Shown here: positions 16,883 to 26,363 of the stretch, in pieces | Layout: every line of letters starts with the position of its first letter | Position numbering within the stretch: position 1 is the first letter of the stretch | The notes under the pieces: generated by a model | What the model saw: only the letters and a program-made list of their open reading frames with translations | Database searches by the model: none | Told to the model about the DNA's origin: nothing | Position numbers and translations under genes: made by a program | DNA from: Actinomycetota bacterium | GTDB lineage: Bacteria; Actinomycetota; Thermoleophilia; Gaiellales; Gaiellaceae | DNA length: 36,869 nucleotides | Reading direction: 5' to 3' | Assembly (NCBI GenBank): GCA_005885125.1 | Contig: VAXU01000162.1 | Span: forward strand, 1-36,869

Positions 16883-19800
16883 TTACCCGAGCGAAAGCCC
16901 GAGCAGTTGCGCCTCGTCCTTCCCGGACTTGTTGTCCGTCGATACGACCATCGTGCCGAGGGCCGGAGTCAGCGCCCATTCGGCGGGATTGATCGTCACC
17001 GGAGTCGTTGCCGTTGCACCCGGTGCGACGCTGAGGAAGTCACCCTGCGAGATCGCCGGCGTCCACGGGTTGAACTTCGCCGAACCATCGACGACGTCAA
17101 CCGAGTTGCTGAACAGGTCGAAGCCGAACGCGTGGTACGTGAACCGCGGATTCGACGTCTTCGACAGGCACGGCTCGCCGGTCCGGCAGAGCTGGCTCGT
17201 CCGGATGGGAAGCTCCTCGGTTGTCCCGTCAGTCGGGGCGAAGCCGAGGAACACGATGCTCGCGCCGGCGCTGTGCGTGCTGAACACAAAGGCGCCGACT
17301 TGGCCGTTGAAGCTACCCGCCGTAACAGCTCCGAAGTCCACACCGACGACGACGTAGTCGTCCACGCCGTCGTTGTTCACGTCGACGTAGATGTCGAACT
17401 CGTTCGTCGCAGCGTTCGACCAGCGGTTGTAGCCGTTGATCGCGAACACGATGTCACGCCGGTTTGGATCCGATGCGCTCGGATCTGGGAACGTCTGGGC
17501 GCCGATCGCCCGTACGTCGTTGGAGGCGTTCGTGTCACTCGGGTCAGAAAGACCCCAGGCGTAGAAGTCGCCCGTCCCGGCGATCGCCCCGCCCGGGTTC
17601 GTGACCCTCGCCGTCGTCGACGGCGAGCCGGCCGGAACGCTCTTCGACGCGAGCTTCGCATCGATGTTCGAATCGGCCCGCGGCACGAGGTAGTACGGGA
17701 CCCGAAGCGTGACGCCGTTGTTGCTGCCGCCCACCGGCGTCAGCTTGACGAGTCCTGCCACTTCCCGGAACGCGTCGGCATTGCCGATCGTCGCCACCGG
17801 GACGTTCAGCGTCACAGCGAGCTCGACTGCGCCGCCGGCCGGAACGGTCACCTGGCTCGATCCGAACGAGACCGAGTGCGGCGAACCGCTCGCGTTGGTC
17901 TGCGATACGTCGAACGTTGCAGCAGAGCTTCCGTGGTTTCGCAGCTTGATGCTTCTGACGCGACTGAAGTTGTCCCTCAGGTCGACGAAGCCAAAGCTCA
18001 ACGACGCTGTCATCTTGTCGCCGACAGCGTCGACGTCGGTCTTCGTCGCACCGGGGGCCTGGACCTCGCCCGTGCCGCCGCGACTCGTGGCGTAGTCCGA
18101 CACGAGGGCCGGATCGGCGGTGTTCACGATCGCCGCCTTCAGGTCTTCGACCGTCCAGCCCGGATGGGCCTGGGCCGTGAGCGCAGCGACGCCCGACGTG
18201 TGCGGCGCCGCCATCGACGTTCCGGACAGAACCGCGGCGCCGTTGCCGGTGCCCATGCCGGTCGACCGAATGCTCACGCCCGGAGCCGTCACATCCGGCT
18301 TCAGTGCGCTGTCACCGGTCCGCGGACCGGCGGACGTGAAGTCGGCGAACGCGAGATACGTCGGGTTCGGGATCGACGTGGGGCTGATGGTGACGGATGC
18401 CCCGTCTGCCGCCCGCAGCCTGCCGGAGTCGGATGCCGCGTCCGTGAACGGCCCCCTCGCTCCCAGGAACGGGATCGTGACGGTGTACTGCTCGCCCGTG
18501 TCGGGGTCAGACGTGATCTGGCCCTCGAACGGGGGCAGGCTGCTCGCGTTGTTGGCCATGATCACTGCGATCGCGCCGGCCTTCTGGCCTCGGATCGCCT
18601 TCGAGACGCGGGCGCAGACGCCGCGGTTGACAACCACGATCATCCCCGCTGAGCCGGCGTAATCGGACTGCTGGCAGCCAATCGCCTCGTTGGCCGGCGT
18701 CAGCGGATTGTCGACCAGCACCTTCAGGTTCCCGCTGAACGTCGAGAACGACGCCCCGTTTGCGTTGATCAGGTCCATTGGAGCCCCGACACCAGTGAGG
18801 TGCGCAGCCGCGAAGCTCGGCGTCGGGTCGTTCGCCGCGACGCTGATCGCACCGGTAGCCGACGCCGGCGAGCCGGTGATGTACCGGCCGGCGCCGCTGT
18901 TGCCGGCAGAGGCGACGACGATGATCCCCGCCTTCGCCGCATTCGTCGACGCGACGGCGTCCGGGTTCGACGCGTCGCCGAACGGCGAGCCGAGGGACAT
19001 GTTGATCACGTCCATGCCGTTGTCGACGGCCCAGTCGATCGCGTCCACGACGACGTTCGTCGAGCCGGCGCAGCCAAACACGCGGATCGCGTAGATGTCG
19101 GCCTTCGGGGCGACCCCGGGACCGATCCCCCACGAGTTCGAACTGATCGTCGAGGCCGTGTACGGGCCGTGGTAGGTCGTCCCGTCCGCCAAGACGCCGT
19201 TCCCTGCCGCGGTGCCGGCGACGTGCGAGCCGTGGCCGTTGCAGTCGAGCGGATTCGAGTCCGGCTGTGGAACCGAGTTCGGATCGTTCGCGTTGTACGC
19301 GTCGCCGACGAGGTCGATTCCGCCCTTGACACGCGGGGCCGCCGGGCCGACGAGGGTCGGATCGGGCGCAAGCGTCGAGGTCGCGAATGCCGCGTTCCAG
19401 GCCGCGATCGTCCCGGGCCCGTCGAAGTTGGCGTGCGTGTAGTCGATGCCCGTGTCGATGATCCCGACCTTGATGCCCTCACCGTGCAGGCCGTTGACGC
19501 CGTCCCACACGGCCGGAGCGCCGACCAGAGGAACGCCGTTCGTGTTGTCGGGCGTGAAGACCTGCAGCGCATGGATGCCGACAACGTTCGGCAGCGCCGC
19601 GATCGCGGGCAGCTTGTCGCGGGCGATCTCGATGCGAATGCCGTTGTAGGCCGACTGGAACGAGTTCTCGACGGTTCCGCCGAGCTCCCGCACCTTCGCT
19701 GCGATCGGGGCCTGGGTGGCCCGCAGCGAATCCTTGATCTGGTCCTTCTCCGACTTGCTGAGCTTGCGGCCCGCATCGCCCTGGACCTCGGCCCACGGCT

Positions 19801-19987
19801 TCCCCGCGACCTGTACGACCACGGTGGCCGGTGCGGTGCTCATCCCCAGCGGCGTGTAGTACGACTGGATGATGTTGCCATCGCCAATCGCCTCAGGGCC
19901 GTTGCCGGCGCCTGCACCCGCCGCGAAGACAAGAAGCAGGAGCGCAGCCCCAAGCAGGGCCGCAGCGCCCGCGCTTCGTGTGTGCAT
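16883..19987 (-). CDS. Secreted subtilisin-like S8 serine protease (second, tandem)
   Basis: Signal peptide MHTRSAGAAALLGAALLLLVFAAGAGAG; KVGIIDTGIDYTHANF, NGHGSHVAGTAAG, GTSMAAPHTSGVAALTAQ; inhibitor-like propeptide and C-terminal beta-rich region. Confidence 0.94.
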   Translation of the reverse strand: MHTRSAGAAALLGAALLLLVFAAGAGAGNGPEAIGDGNIIQSYYTPLGMSTAPATVVVQVAGKPWAEVQGDAGRKLSKSEKDQIKDSLRATQAPIAAKVRELGGTVENSFQSAYNGIRIEIARDKLPAIAALPNVVGIHALQVFTPDNTNGVPLVGAPAVWDGVNGLHGEGIKVGIIDTGIDYTHANFDGPGTIAAWNAAFATSTLAPDPTLVGPAAPRVKGGIDLVGDAYNANDPNSVPQPDSNPLDCNGHGSHVAGTAAGNGVLADGTTYHGPYTASTISSNSWGIGPGVAPKADIYAIRVFGCAGSTNVVVDAIDWAVDNGMDVINMSLGSPFGDASNPDAVASTNAAKAGIIVVASAGNSGAGRYITGSPASATGAISVAANDPTPSFAAAHLTGVGAPMDLINANGASFSTFSGNLKVLVDNPLTPANEAIGCQQSDYAGSAGMIVVVNRGVCARVSKAIRGQKAGAIAVIMANNASSLPPFEGQITSDPDTGEQYTVTIPFLGARGPFTDAASDSGRLRAADGASVTISPTSIPNPTYLAFADFTSAGPRTGDSALKPDVTAPGVSIRSTGMGTGNGAAVLSGTSMAAPHTSGVAALTAQAHPGWTVEDLKAAIVNTADPALVSDYATSRGGTGEVQAPGATKTDVDAVGDKMTASLSFGFVDLRDNFSRVRSIKLRNHGSSAATFDVSQTNASGSPHSVSFGSSQVTVPAGGAVELAVTLNVPVATIGNADAFREVAGLVKLTPVGGSNNGVTLRVPYYLVPRADSNIDAKLASKSVPAGSPSTTARVTNPGGAIAGTGDFYAWGLSDPSDTNASNDVRAIGAQTFPDPSASDPNRRDIVFAINGYNRWSNAATNEFDIYVDVNNDGVDDYVVVGVDFGAVTAGSFNGQVGAFVFSTHSAGASIVFLGFAPTDGTTEELPIRTSQLCRTGEPCLSKTSNPRFTYHAFGFDLFSNSVDVVDGSAKFNPWTPAISQGDFLSVAPGATATTPVTINPAEWALTPALGTMVVSTDNKSGKDEAQLLGLSLG

Positions 19988-20257
19988 CCCTCTCCCCTCA
20001 GTTCGTTTCGTTCTGCGCCCAGCCACAGGCGAACCTGTCCCCCCGGGCGCCTCAGATGGCCGGATTTAGTCGGATATCGAGGAACGTGTCAAGGGCAACG
20101 AGGAGGCTTGGGCCACGAATCTCGCCCAGATCGCGCACGGCCCCCGCTCTGGCGTGAGGATGTCGCCATGCGCGCCCACGTCGTCCTCGGCCTCGAGGCG
20201 CTCTCGGTCGCCCCACCGAGCGCGGCCCAGCACTTCTCGGCGACAGGGCCCTAGCGC

Positions 20258-21184
20258 ATGCCGGACGTTGCGGTCGGACTCGTCGGCGTCGGTGCTTGGG
20301 GCAAGCTCATCCTGCGCGACCTCATCTCACTCGGGTGTGCAGTCACAGTGGTCGTCCGCGATGAGGGAAGGCGTCGACACGCGCTCGAGAGTGGAGCGGT
20401 AGTCGCCGTTGCCCGGATCGAAGACCTCCCGGACGATCTGCAAGGCATCGTCGTTGCAACGCCGACTGCGACCCATGCCGAGGTCACGGAGGCGCTGCTC
20501 TCACGGAACGTGCCGCTCTTCGTCGAGAAGCCGCTGACGAACGACGCCACGGCAGCAACACGGATCGCGGAGCGGGCAGCCGATCGGGTCTTCGTCATGC
20601 ACAAATGGCGCTACCACCCCGGTATCGAATTGCTCGGCCAGATCGCACGCTCTGAGGAACTCGGTCCGGTTGTCGGCCTACGGACGGTACGCGTCGGTTG
20701 GGGAAACCCGCACGCCGACGTGGACGGCGTCTGGATCCTCGCGCCCCACGACATCTCGATCGCGCTCGAGGTGCTCGGCACGATCCCAGAGCCTCACAGT
20801 GCGGTGGCCGAGACCGTCAACGGGACGACGAGCGGCCTCGTCGCGCTGCTCGGCGACGATCCGTGGTTTGCCTTCGACGTGTCCACGACGCATCCGGTTC
20901 GCCTGCGTGAGATCCGGCTCATCTGCCGCGACGGCATCGCGACGCTGCCCGATCCGTACATGGATCACGTTCTCGTGACCCGCGGCGAGATCCTGGGCGA
21001 CGTCACCCGAGACGAGGAGACACGTCCGATCTCCACGGAGTTTCCGCTCCTGCGCGAGCTCCGCGCATTCGTGGAGCACCTCGAGGGCGGGCCGCCGCCG
21101 CGGAGCAGTGCGGCGGAAGGTGCGGCGGAGGTGGCTGTCGTCGAGCGACTGCGGCAACTCGCCGGCCTCGCCGAGGCACGATGA
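20258..21184 (+). CDS. Gfo/Idh/MocA family oxidoreductase
   Basis: VGLVGVGAWGKLILRDLISLGC..., ATPTATHAEVTEALLSRNVPLFVEKPLTND, HKWRYHPGI. Confidence 0.92.
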   Translation: MPDVAVGLVGVGAWGKLILRDLISLGCAVTVVVRDEGRRRHALESGAVVAVARIEDLPDDLQGIVVATPTATHAEVTEALLSRNVPLFVEKPLTNDATAATRIAERAADRVFVMHKWRYHPGIELLGQIARSEELGPVVGLRTVRVGWGNPHADVDGVWILAPHDISIALEVLGTIPEPHSAVAETVNGTTSGLVALLGDDPWFAFDVSTTHPVRLREIRLICRDGIATLPDPYMDHVLVTRGEILGDVTRDEETRPISTEFPLLRELRAFVEHLEGGPPPRSSAAEGAAEVAVVERLRQLAGLAEAR

Positions 21185-22077
21185 GCCTCGCCGCGACGGT
21201 TATCGTCCCGACGCACGACCACGGTCAGACGCTTCGCCTTGCACTCGCAAGCGCACTCGAGCAGACGGTCGCAGACATCGAGGTGGTCGTGGTCGGCGAC
21301 GGCGTTCCGGACATCACCCGCGAGATCGTGGACGACGTCATGCGCCGCGACGATCGCGTGCAGTTCGTCGACCACCCCAAAGGGCCGCGCAACGGCGAGG
21401 CGTATCGCGACGCGGTGCTCGAGCGCGCGGGCGGCGAGATCGTTTGCTACCTGAGCGACGACGACCTCTGGTTTCCCGAGCATGTCGAGACAATGAGTGG
21501 ATTGCTCGCCGATGCAGATTTCGCCGGTGCTGTGGCCGTCCACTTCACCGCCGACGGCGAGCTGCTGAGCTGGCCCTTCGATCTCGCCCTGCGGCCCTTT
21601 CGCGACCGCATGCTCGCCGGCACGGCGAACTTCGTCCCACTCTCGTGCGGAGCGCACACGCTCGCCGCCTACCGGCGCCTCCCGCAAGGTTGGTCGACGA
21701 CTCCGGACGGGCTGACCACCGACCTCTTCATGTGGCAGAAGCTCCTGCGGCTGCCGGGAGCTCGAGCGCGCAGCGCTACACGGCCGACCGTCCTCCACTT
21801 CCCGAGCTCGCATCGGCGGGGTTGGACCACGGCCGCGCGGGTCGAGGAGCTCGAGCGGTGGGCGCCGCGTGTGGCCGATCCCGCCTGGCGAGCGAAGCTC
21901 ATCGGAGCCGCGCTCGATCAAGCGATGCGGCGCGGCGCAGTGAACGACGCCGCCGTCGCGACGGTGTACGCGACCCGAACCTGGCGTTTCAGGAAATGGG
22001 TGCTAGGGGCGCCGGCGGTTGGAGTGGCTGCGAAGGCTCTAGCTGCTCGAGCAGCTGGGCGAGCGGCGGAGCGGTAG
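21181..22077 (+). CDS. Glycosyltransferase family 2
   Basis: ATGA overlap with the oxidoreductase; TVIVPTHDHGQTLRLALASALEQTVADIEVVVVGDGVPD...YLSDDDLWFPEHVE. Confidence 0.93.
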   Translation: MSLAATVIVPTHDHGQTLRLALASALEQTVADIEVVVVGDGVPDITREIVDDVMRRDDRVQFVDHPKGPRNGEAYRDAVLERAGGEIVCYLSDDDLWFPEHVETMSGLLADADFAGAVAVHFTADGELLSWPFDLALRPFRDRMLAGTANFVPLSCGAHTLAAYRRLPQGWSTTPDGLTTDLFMWQKLLRLPGARARSATRPTVLHFPSSHRRGWTTAARVEELERWAPRVADPAWRAKLIGAALDQAMRRGAVNDAAVATVYATRTWRFRKWVLGAPAVGVAAKALAARAAGRAAER

Positions 22078-22561
22078 CGTCGCGCTCGGAGACGAGCGTC
22101 GGTTGGCCCGGCCAGGGAATCTCGAGCTCTGGATCGGCCCAGTGGCATCCCAGCTCGTCATCCACGCTCCAATACTCGCTGACGGCATACAGATGGAGCG
22201 ACGGCGCGTGGTAGTAGAAGCCGTGCGCGACGCCGTGCGGCATCACGATCGCCGTGATCGGGTCGCCGGTCATCTCGACGATCGAGCTCAAGCCCTCGGT
22301 GGGCGACCCGCGGCGGAGATCTCTCAGTCCGATGGTCAGGTGGCCCGTGAGGAGCAAGAAATAGTCGTCGTGTCGAGGATGGACGTGCACGCCACGGAAT
22401 GACCCGGCCTCCGAACTGCACGCGTTCCACTGCACCGGCGCAACGCCGACTTCCCACTCGTCGCGGAAGAGCTCGGTGAACGAGCCCCGCGAGTCGCGGT
22501 GGGATGCCAACGGGTGGAGGGCGACGCCGTCGGGAAGCCGCATGACGCTGGATTTTCGCAT
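21989..22561 (-). CDS. dTDP-4-dehydrorhamnose 3,5-epimerase (RmlC)-like cupin protein
   Basis: DSRGSFTELFRDEWEVGVAPVQWNACSSEAGSFRGVHVHPRHDDYFLLLTGHLTIGLRDLRRGS...MPHGVAHGFYYHAPSLHLYAVSEYW. Tail overlaps the GT2 gene convergently. Confidence 0.85.
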   Translation of the reverse strand: MRKSSVMRLPDGVALHPLASHRDSRGSFTELFRDEWEVGVAPVQWNACSSEAGSFRGVHVHPRHDDYFLLLTGHLTIGLRDLRRGSPTEGLSSIVEMTGDPITAIVMPHGVAHGFYYHAPSLHLYAVSEYWSVDDELGCHWADPELEIPWPGQPTLVSERDATAPPLAQLLEQLEPSQPLQPPAPLAPIS

Positions 22562-22599
22562 GCCGGTCCGACGGCCACTCCACGCCACCGAGCGAGCGC

Positions 22600-24183
22600 T
22601 CAGGCCTCAGCCGCGGGCGGCTCAGCCCGCTCGACCTCGAGCCGGCGGAGCTCGATCCGCCGGATCTTCCCGGTGAGCGTCTTCGGGAGATCGCCGACGA
22701 ACTCGACCCGCCGCGGATAGGCGTAGGCCGACAGCCGTTCCCTGACGAAGGCCTTGATCTCGTTCGCGAGCTCGTCCGAAGCCTCGTAGTCGGCGGCGAG
22801 CACGATGAACGCCTTGACGACGTTGCCGCGAAGCTCGTCCGGCGAGGCGACCGCCGCGGCTTCCTGGACTGCGGGATGCTCGAGACACACGGATTCGACC
22901 TCGAACGGCCCGATCCGGTAGCCGGCCGCGATGATCACGTCGTCCGCGCGCCCCTCGTACCAGACGTAGCCGTCGTCGTCCTGGCTCGCAGCATCCTTCG
23001 TGTGGAACCACTCGCCCCCGAAGACCTCCGCCGCCTCTTCGGGCCGGTTCCAGTAGCCGAGCGGGTAGTGCGGGTTCGAGCGCGCACGCAGGCAGATCTC
23101 GCCGCGTTCGCCTTGCGGGACGGGACGCTCGTCCTCGTCGAGGATCTGGACGTCCCAGCCCGGCATCGGCTTGCCCATCGATCCCTCCCGCACGTCCATG
23201 AACGGGTAATTGGCGACGAGCGGATACGACTCCGTCAAGCCGTAGAAGTCGAGCACGGTCACTCCGTACTGCTCACGGAACCAACGGATCGCCTCGGGAT
23301 TCAGCGGCTCGCCGGCGGAGCAGACCCGCCGGAATCGACAGGGATAGCGTGTGCCCGCGTCGGCGACCGTCATCATCGACCGCATCGCAGTCGGCGTCGT
23401 GAACACGTTCGTCACCGCGCGCCGGCTGAGGAAATCCAACTGCCTGTGCGGGTCGAATCCGGCCTCGCGGCGGTACACGCACTGCAGTGCCCCGAGCCGC
23501 CATGGCCCGAGCAGCGGCGCGATTCCGGCGGCCCACGCCCACTCGCCCATCCCGTGGAACCGTTCGCCGTCCTCGACCTCGTGGCAGTAGACGAACTCCT
23601 CGTGGCCGAGGATGTATCGATGAGCGTGCACGATCCCTTTCGCCAGCCCGGTCGTTCCGGATGTGTAGTAGAGCTGCGCCGGATCATCGGCGGACGTGTC
23701 GCAGGCGACGGGATCCGTGGACGCGCCCACAAACGTGTCCTCCGCCAGGACGAGCAGCGCCGCGCCTGACGCGTTGTCGAAACGCCCGGCGTTCGCGGCG
23801 TCCGTCACGACCAGCTTCGCGCCGGAATCGGACAGACGGTGACGGATCGCGTCGTCCCCGTAGAGCACGGACATCGAGAGCAGGACGGCCCCGAGCTTCC
23901 AGACGCCGAAGAAGATCGCAGCGGTTTCCGGCGTCGGCGGCAACACGACGGCGACGCGGTCGCCTCGCTCGACGTCGTGCGCGCGTAACACATGCGCCGC
24001 TTGATTCGCGAGATCCTGGAGCTCTCCCCAGACCAGTTCGCGATCCGAGCCGTCGAAGCTCTCCCAGACCATCGCCGGCTTGTCGCGCGGATGCTTATCG
24101 CAGACGTCCGAGACGATGTTGTAGCGGTCGGGCACCTCCCACCGATGGGCCGCGCGGGCTTGCTCGTACGACGTCCAGGTCAT
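22600..24183 (-). CDS. AMP-dependent acyl-CoA/acetyl-CoA synthetase
   Basis: 527 aa; YYTSGTTGLAKGIVHAHRYI, DFYGLTESYPLV, TLTGKIRRIELR. Confidence 0.93.
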   Translation of the reverse strand: MTWTSYEQARAAHRWEVPDRYNIVSDVCDKHPRDKPAMVWESFDGSDRELVWGELQDLANQAAHVLRAHDVERGDRVAVVLPPTPETAAIFFGVWKLGAVLLSMSVLYGDDAIRHRLSDSGAKLVVTDAANAGRFDNASGAALLVLAEDTFVGASTDPVACDTSADDPAQLYYTSGTTGLAKGIVHAHRYILGHEEFVYCHEVEDGERFHGMGEWAWAAGIAPLLGPWRLGALQCVYRREAGFDPHRQLDFLSRRAVTNVFTTPTAMRSMMTVADAGTRYPCRFRRVCSAGEPLNPEAIRWFREQYGVTVLDFYGLTESYPLVANYPFMDVREGSMGKPMPGWDVQILDEDERPVPQGERGEICLRARSNPHYPLGYWNRPEEAAEVFGGEWFHTKDAASQDDDGYVWYEGRADDVIIAAGYRIGPFEVESVCLEHPAVQEAAAVASPDELRGNVVKAFIVLAADYEASDELANEIKAFVRERLSAYAYPRRVEFVGDLPKTLTGKIRRIELRRLEVERAEPPAAEA

Positions 24184-24606
24184 TTAGCGGAGGACGGCGG
24201 CCGCGGCCGCCAGCCCGGTGTAGACGCGGGAGAAGGGAGCGTTGCAACCACCGCGCACCATGACGGTACGCGTCTTGTCCGCGGTCCGAATCGTCACGAA
24301 GAGATAGGCGTAGTCGGGCAGCGACCCGCGGCAGCGGATCCTCTGCGGCAAGGACCAGAACCGCTGCGTCCGCGCGAACCGGACGAGGCCGGCGAGACGC
24401 TGCAGGGAAAGACGGGCGTCGGGATGAGCAAGACGCACAGGGCCGGAGCGCTCGAGCGTCCCGTCGGCTCGGATCTCGACCCGGAAGGGGACGATGTTGC
24501 CGCCGATCCGGCCGAATGCGAACGACGGACCCTCGCGCGCGCGAGCCGCCCCGGCCGCCGGCAGCGCGAGGAGCGCTGACGTCGCAAGGACGGCGATGCG
24601 GTGCAC
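24184..24606 (-). CDS. Hypothetical secreted protein
   Basis: GTG start at 24606; MHRIAVLATSALLALPAAGAARAREGPSFAFGRIGGNIVPFRVEIRADGTLERSGPV...; stop abuts the synthetase start. Confidence 0.7.
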   Translation of the reverse strand: MHRIAVLATSALLALPAAGAARAREGPSFAFGRIGGNIVPFRVEIRADGTLERSGPVRLAHPDARLSLQRLAGLVRFARTQRFWSLPQRIRCRGSLPDYAYLFVTIRTADKTRTVMVRGGCNAPFSRVYTGLAAAAAVLR

Positions 24607-24866
24607 GAACTGCAGGTTAGTACTGGGGAGGGTGCTTACCGGGCGCGAGCGCGGCCAACGTGTAGGCCACGCGTGCGCCCAGTCGTGGCCGACGACGGGA
24701 CAGGGTCGAGGCCAAGCGCGTCCATGAGGTCGAGCGCGTCGCCGGTGAGCGCGACACCGCGTCCGTCCCGCGGCGTCTCTCTTGAGCGGAACCGAGTCGC
24801 ACCCGAGCCGCGCAGCGCGGTGACCGAACGCGGGACGCCTTTTCACTGTCAACCCTTCGGTGAGGG

Positions 24867-25307
24867 CTACGCCTCCAGCTCGTGCACGCCCGCGTAGGCG
24901 CGGACCCGCATCCCCTCATCGTCGATGCGTCCCTCGGCGATGCAGACGATGTCGTTCAACCACCGATAGCGTTCATCATCGGCTTCGAACCACCCCACCA
25001 GGTTCTGCCGTCCCGGCGCGTCGCCTTCGAAGACGGTGCGCCCACGCAACTCGAAGAGGATCGACGCGCCGTCATCGGTCGTGATCAGGCCGCGAACATT
25101 CGGCAGCATGCGGCCGTCGCTGCGCCGCCGCGGATAGTTCGACCAGACGACGCTCCCCTCAATCCGCCCGCTCGCCCTTCCACGGCCTTCGCCATAGCCG
25201 ATGCCCTCGTCGCTGCCGTATGCGCTGATGAGGTCGTAGCCGGGTGCCTTCACGCGGACGTCCTCGTCATAGCTCCAATCGAAGGTGCAGAGCGGCTCGA
25301 GACGCAC
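24867..25307 (-). CDS. DUF3237-like protein
   Basis: GTG start; MRLEPLCTFDWSYDEDVRVKAPGYDLISAYGSDEG...GRIEGSVVWSNYPRRRSDGRMLPNVRGLITTDDGASILFELRGR. Confidence 0.65.
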   Translation of the reverse strand: MRLEPLCTFDWSYDEDVRVKAPGYDLISAYGSDEGIGYGEGRGRASGRIEGSVVWSNYPRRRSDGRMLPNVRGLITTDDGASILFELRGRTVFEGDAPGRQNLVGWFEADDERYRWLNDIVCIAEGRIDDEGMRVRAYAGVHELEA

Positions 25308-25411
25308 CGAAGCACAATACTCGGTGCATGGCGCAACACTTCCACGCCAAATCGCCGCCGATGCCGGCTTCGCCGGCGTCGGCCGCTACGGCCCGCATTC
25401 AGTCCATCCGA

Positions 25412-25462
25412 CCGACCGAAGTCGTCATGGCTCGGCGACCAGCCGAGCCGGACTTCGGTCGG
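25412..25462. repeat. Nested perfect inverted repeats abutting a partial tRNA copy
   Basis: Outer ccgaccgaagtc/gacttcggtcgg (12 bp) and inner ggctcggc-gacca-gccgagcc (8 bp). Confidence 0.85.
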
Positions 25463-25464
25463 CC

Positions 25465-25509
25465 ATGGGCGGTACTGGGCTCGAACCAGTGACCCCCAGC
25501 TTGTCGAGC
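25465..25509 (-). repeat. Partial tRNA-Val 3' copy A (putative att scar)
   Basis: atgggcggtactgggctcgaaccagtgacccccagcttgtcgagc, identical to the 3' side of tRNA-Val at 32757. Confidence 0.85.
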
Positions 25510-25707
25510 GGGTTCTCTGGCGCCGACGACCTCTCCCTCTCCCCTACTTTTCCCTGCTCAGCCGCCGTTTTGAGGGCTTCATTCGACGTACTTCGACGAC
25601 TTACCCAAGAGGCCCAGACTTTCGGCAGCGCAAGTTGCACCACGCGGATGGACCGATCTCGCCGAAGAAAGAACCGGCCGCGGAGGAGCCGCGTAGTGTT
25701 CCGGCAA

Positions 25708-26286
25708 ATGCGTCGGCGTCTGCCGTGGCTCCTCGCTCTGCCGGTGATGGCGGCTGGATCGCTCGCCGCGCATTCGCTCAGCTACGTGTTTGTCTCTGCT
25801 CGGGCTGGCGAGGGCGGGGGCGAAGCGTCGGAGCGTGCGAGCACGGGTAGCGCCAGCTATCTGGTTCTCTTCGTCGGCATCCTTGCCGCAACTGCGGTCG
25901 TCGCTGTGACCGCGCGCCTCTTGCTTGGTCGCCGGCGGCGCGGGCTTGCGGTCTCGCCGGGGTGGTTCTTTGTACTGCCGCCGCTCGCCTTCGCGTTACA
26001 GGAGTTCGCCGAGCGCGGGCTGCGGGCCGAGGCCGTCCCGTTCCAGGCTGCGCTCGAGCCCCGCTTCCTGCTCGGGCTGGTGCTGCAGCTGCCGTTCGGA
26101 CTGCTTGCGCTGCTGCTCGCCCGCATGCTGCTACGGGTCGTCGAGCGGCTCGTGCGTGCGCTCGCCCGTGGGCCGACGCCGCGTCTGCGAGCGCCGATGC
26201 GCTGGTCGCTGCGGGAGGCGTGCGACCTGCCGCGCATTCCGGCGCTCGCGCTCGGCTACCCGCAGCGGGGCCCGCCCGCTTTCTAG
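25708..26286 (+). CDS. Hypothetical multi-pass membrane protein
   Basis: MRRRLPWLLALPVMAAGSLAAHSLSYVFVS...SYLVLFVGILAATAVVAVTARLLLG...LGLVLQLPFGLLALLLARMLL. Confidence 0.7.
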   Translation: MRRRLPWLLALPVMAAGSLAAHSLSYVFVSARAGEGGGEASERASTGSASYLVLFVGILAATAVVAVTARLLLGRRRRGLAVSPGWFFVLPPLAFALQEFAERGLRAEAVPFQAALEPRFLLGLVLQLPFGLLALLLARMLLRVVERLVRALARGPTPRLRAPMRWSLREACDLPRIPALALGYPQRGPPAF

Positions 26287-26363
26287 GGAGTGGTGCGCCC
26301 GCAGTCGGGCGTACCACGTGCGCACGTTCTTTCCCTTCGTCCTCGAACCGAAGGAGGTTCCAG

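Noticed and set aside
14210-20254. Long plus-strand ORFs opposite the S8 proteases (14210..16705, 16877..18652, 18800..20254)
   Set aside because: Arg-rich antisense ORFs typical of high-GC DNA; the minus strand has clear protease motifs and RBSs.
21108-22214. 368-aa plus ORF overlapping the glycosyltransferase
   Set aside because: Arg-rich off-frame read; the GT2 frame 21181..22077 has clear family motifs.
25285-25707. ORF segments reading GGTGLEPVTPSLSS / GRYWARTSDPQLVE at 25465, 30004 and 32755
   Set aside because: These peptides are translations across the antisense of tRNA-Val sequence; recurring because the tRNA 3' part is repeated, not because a protein domain is conserved.
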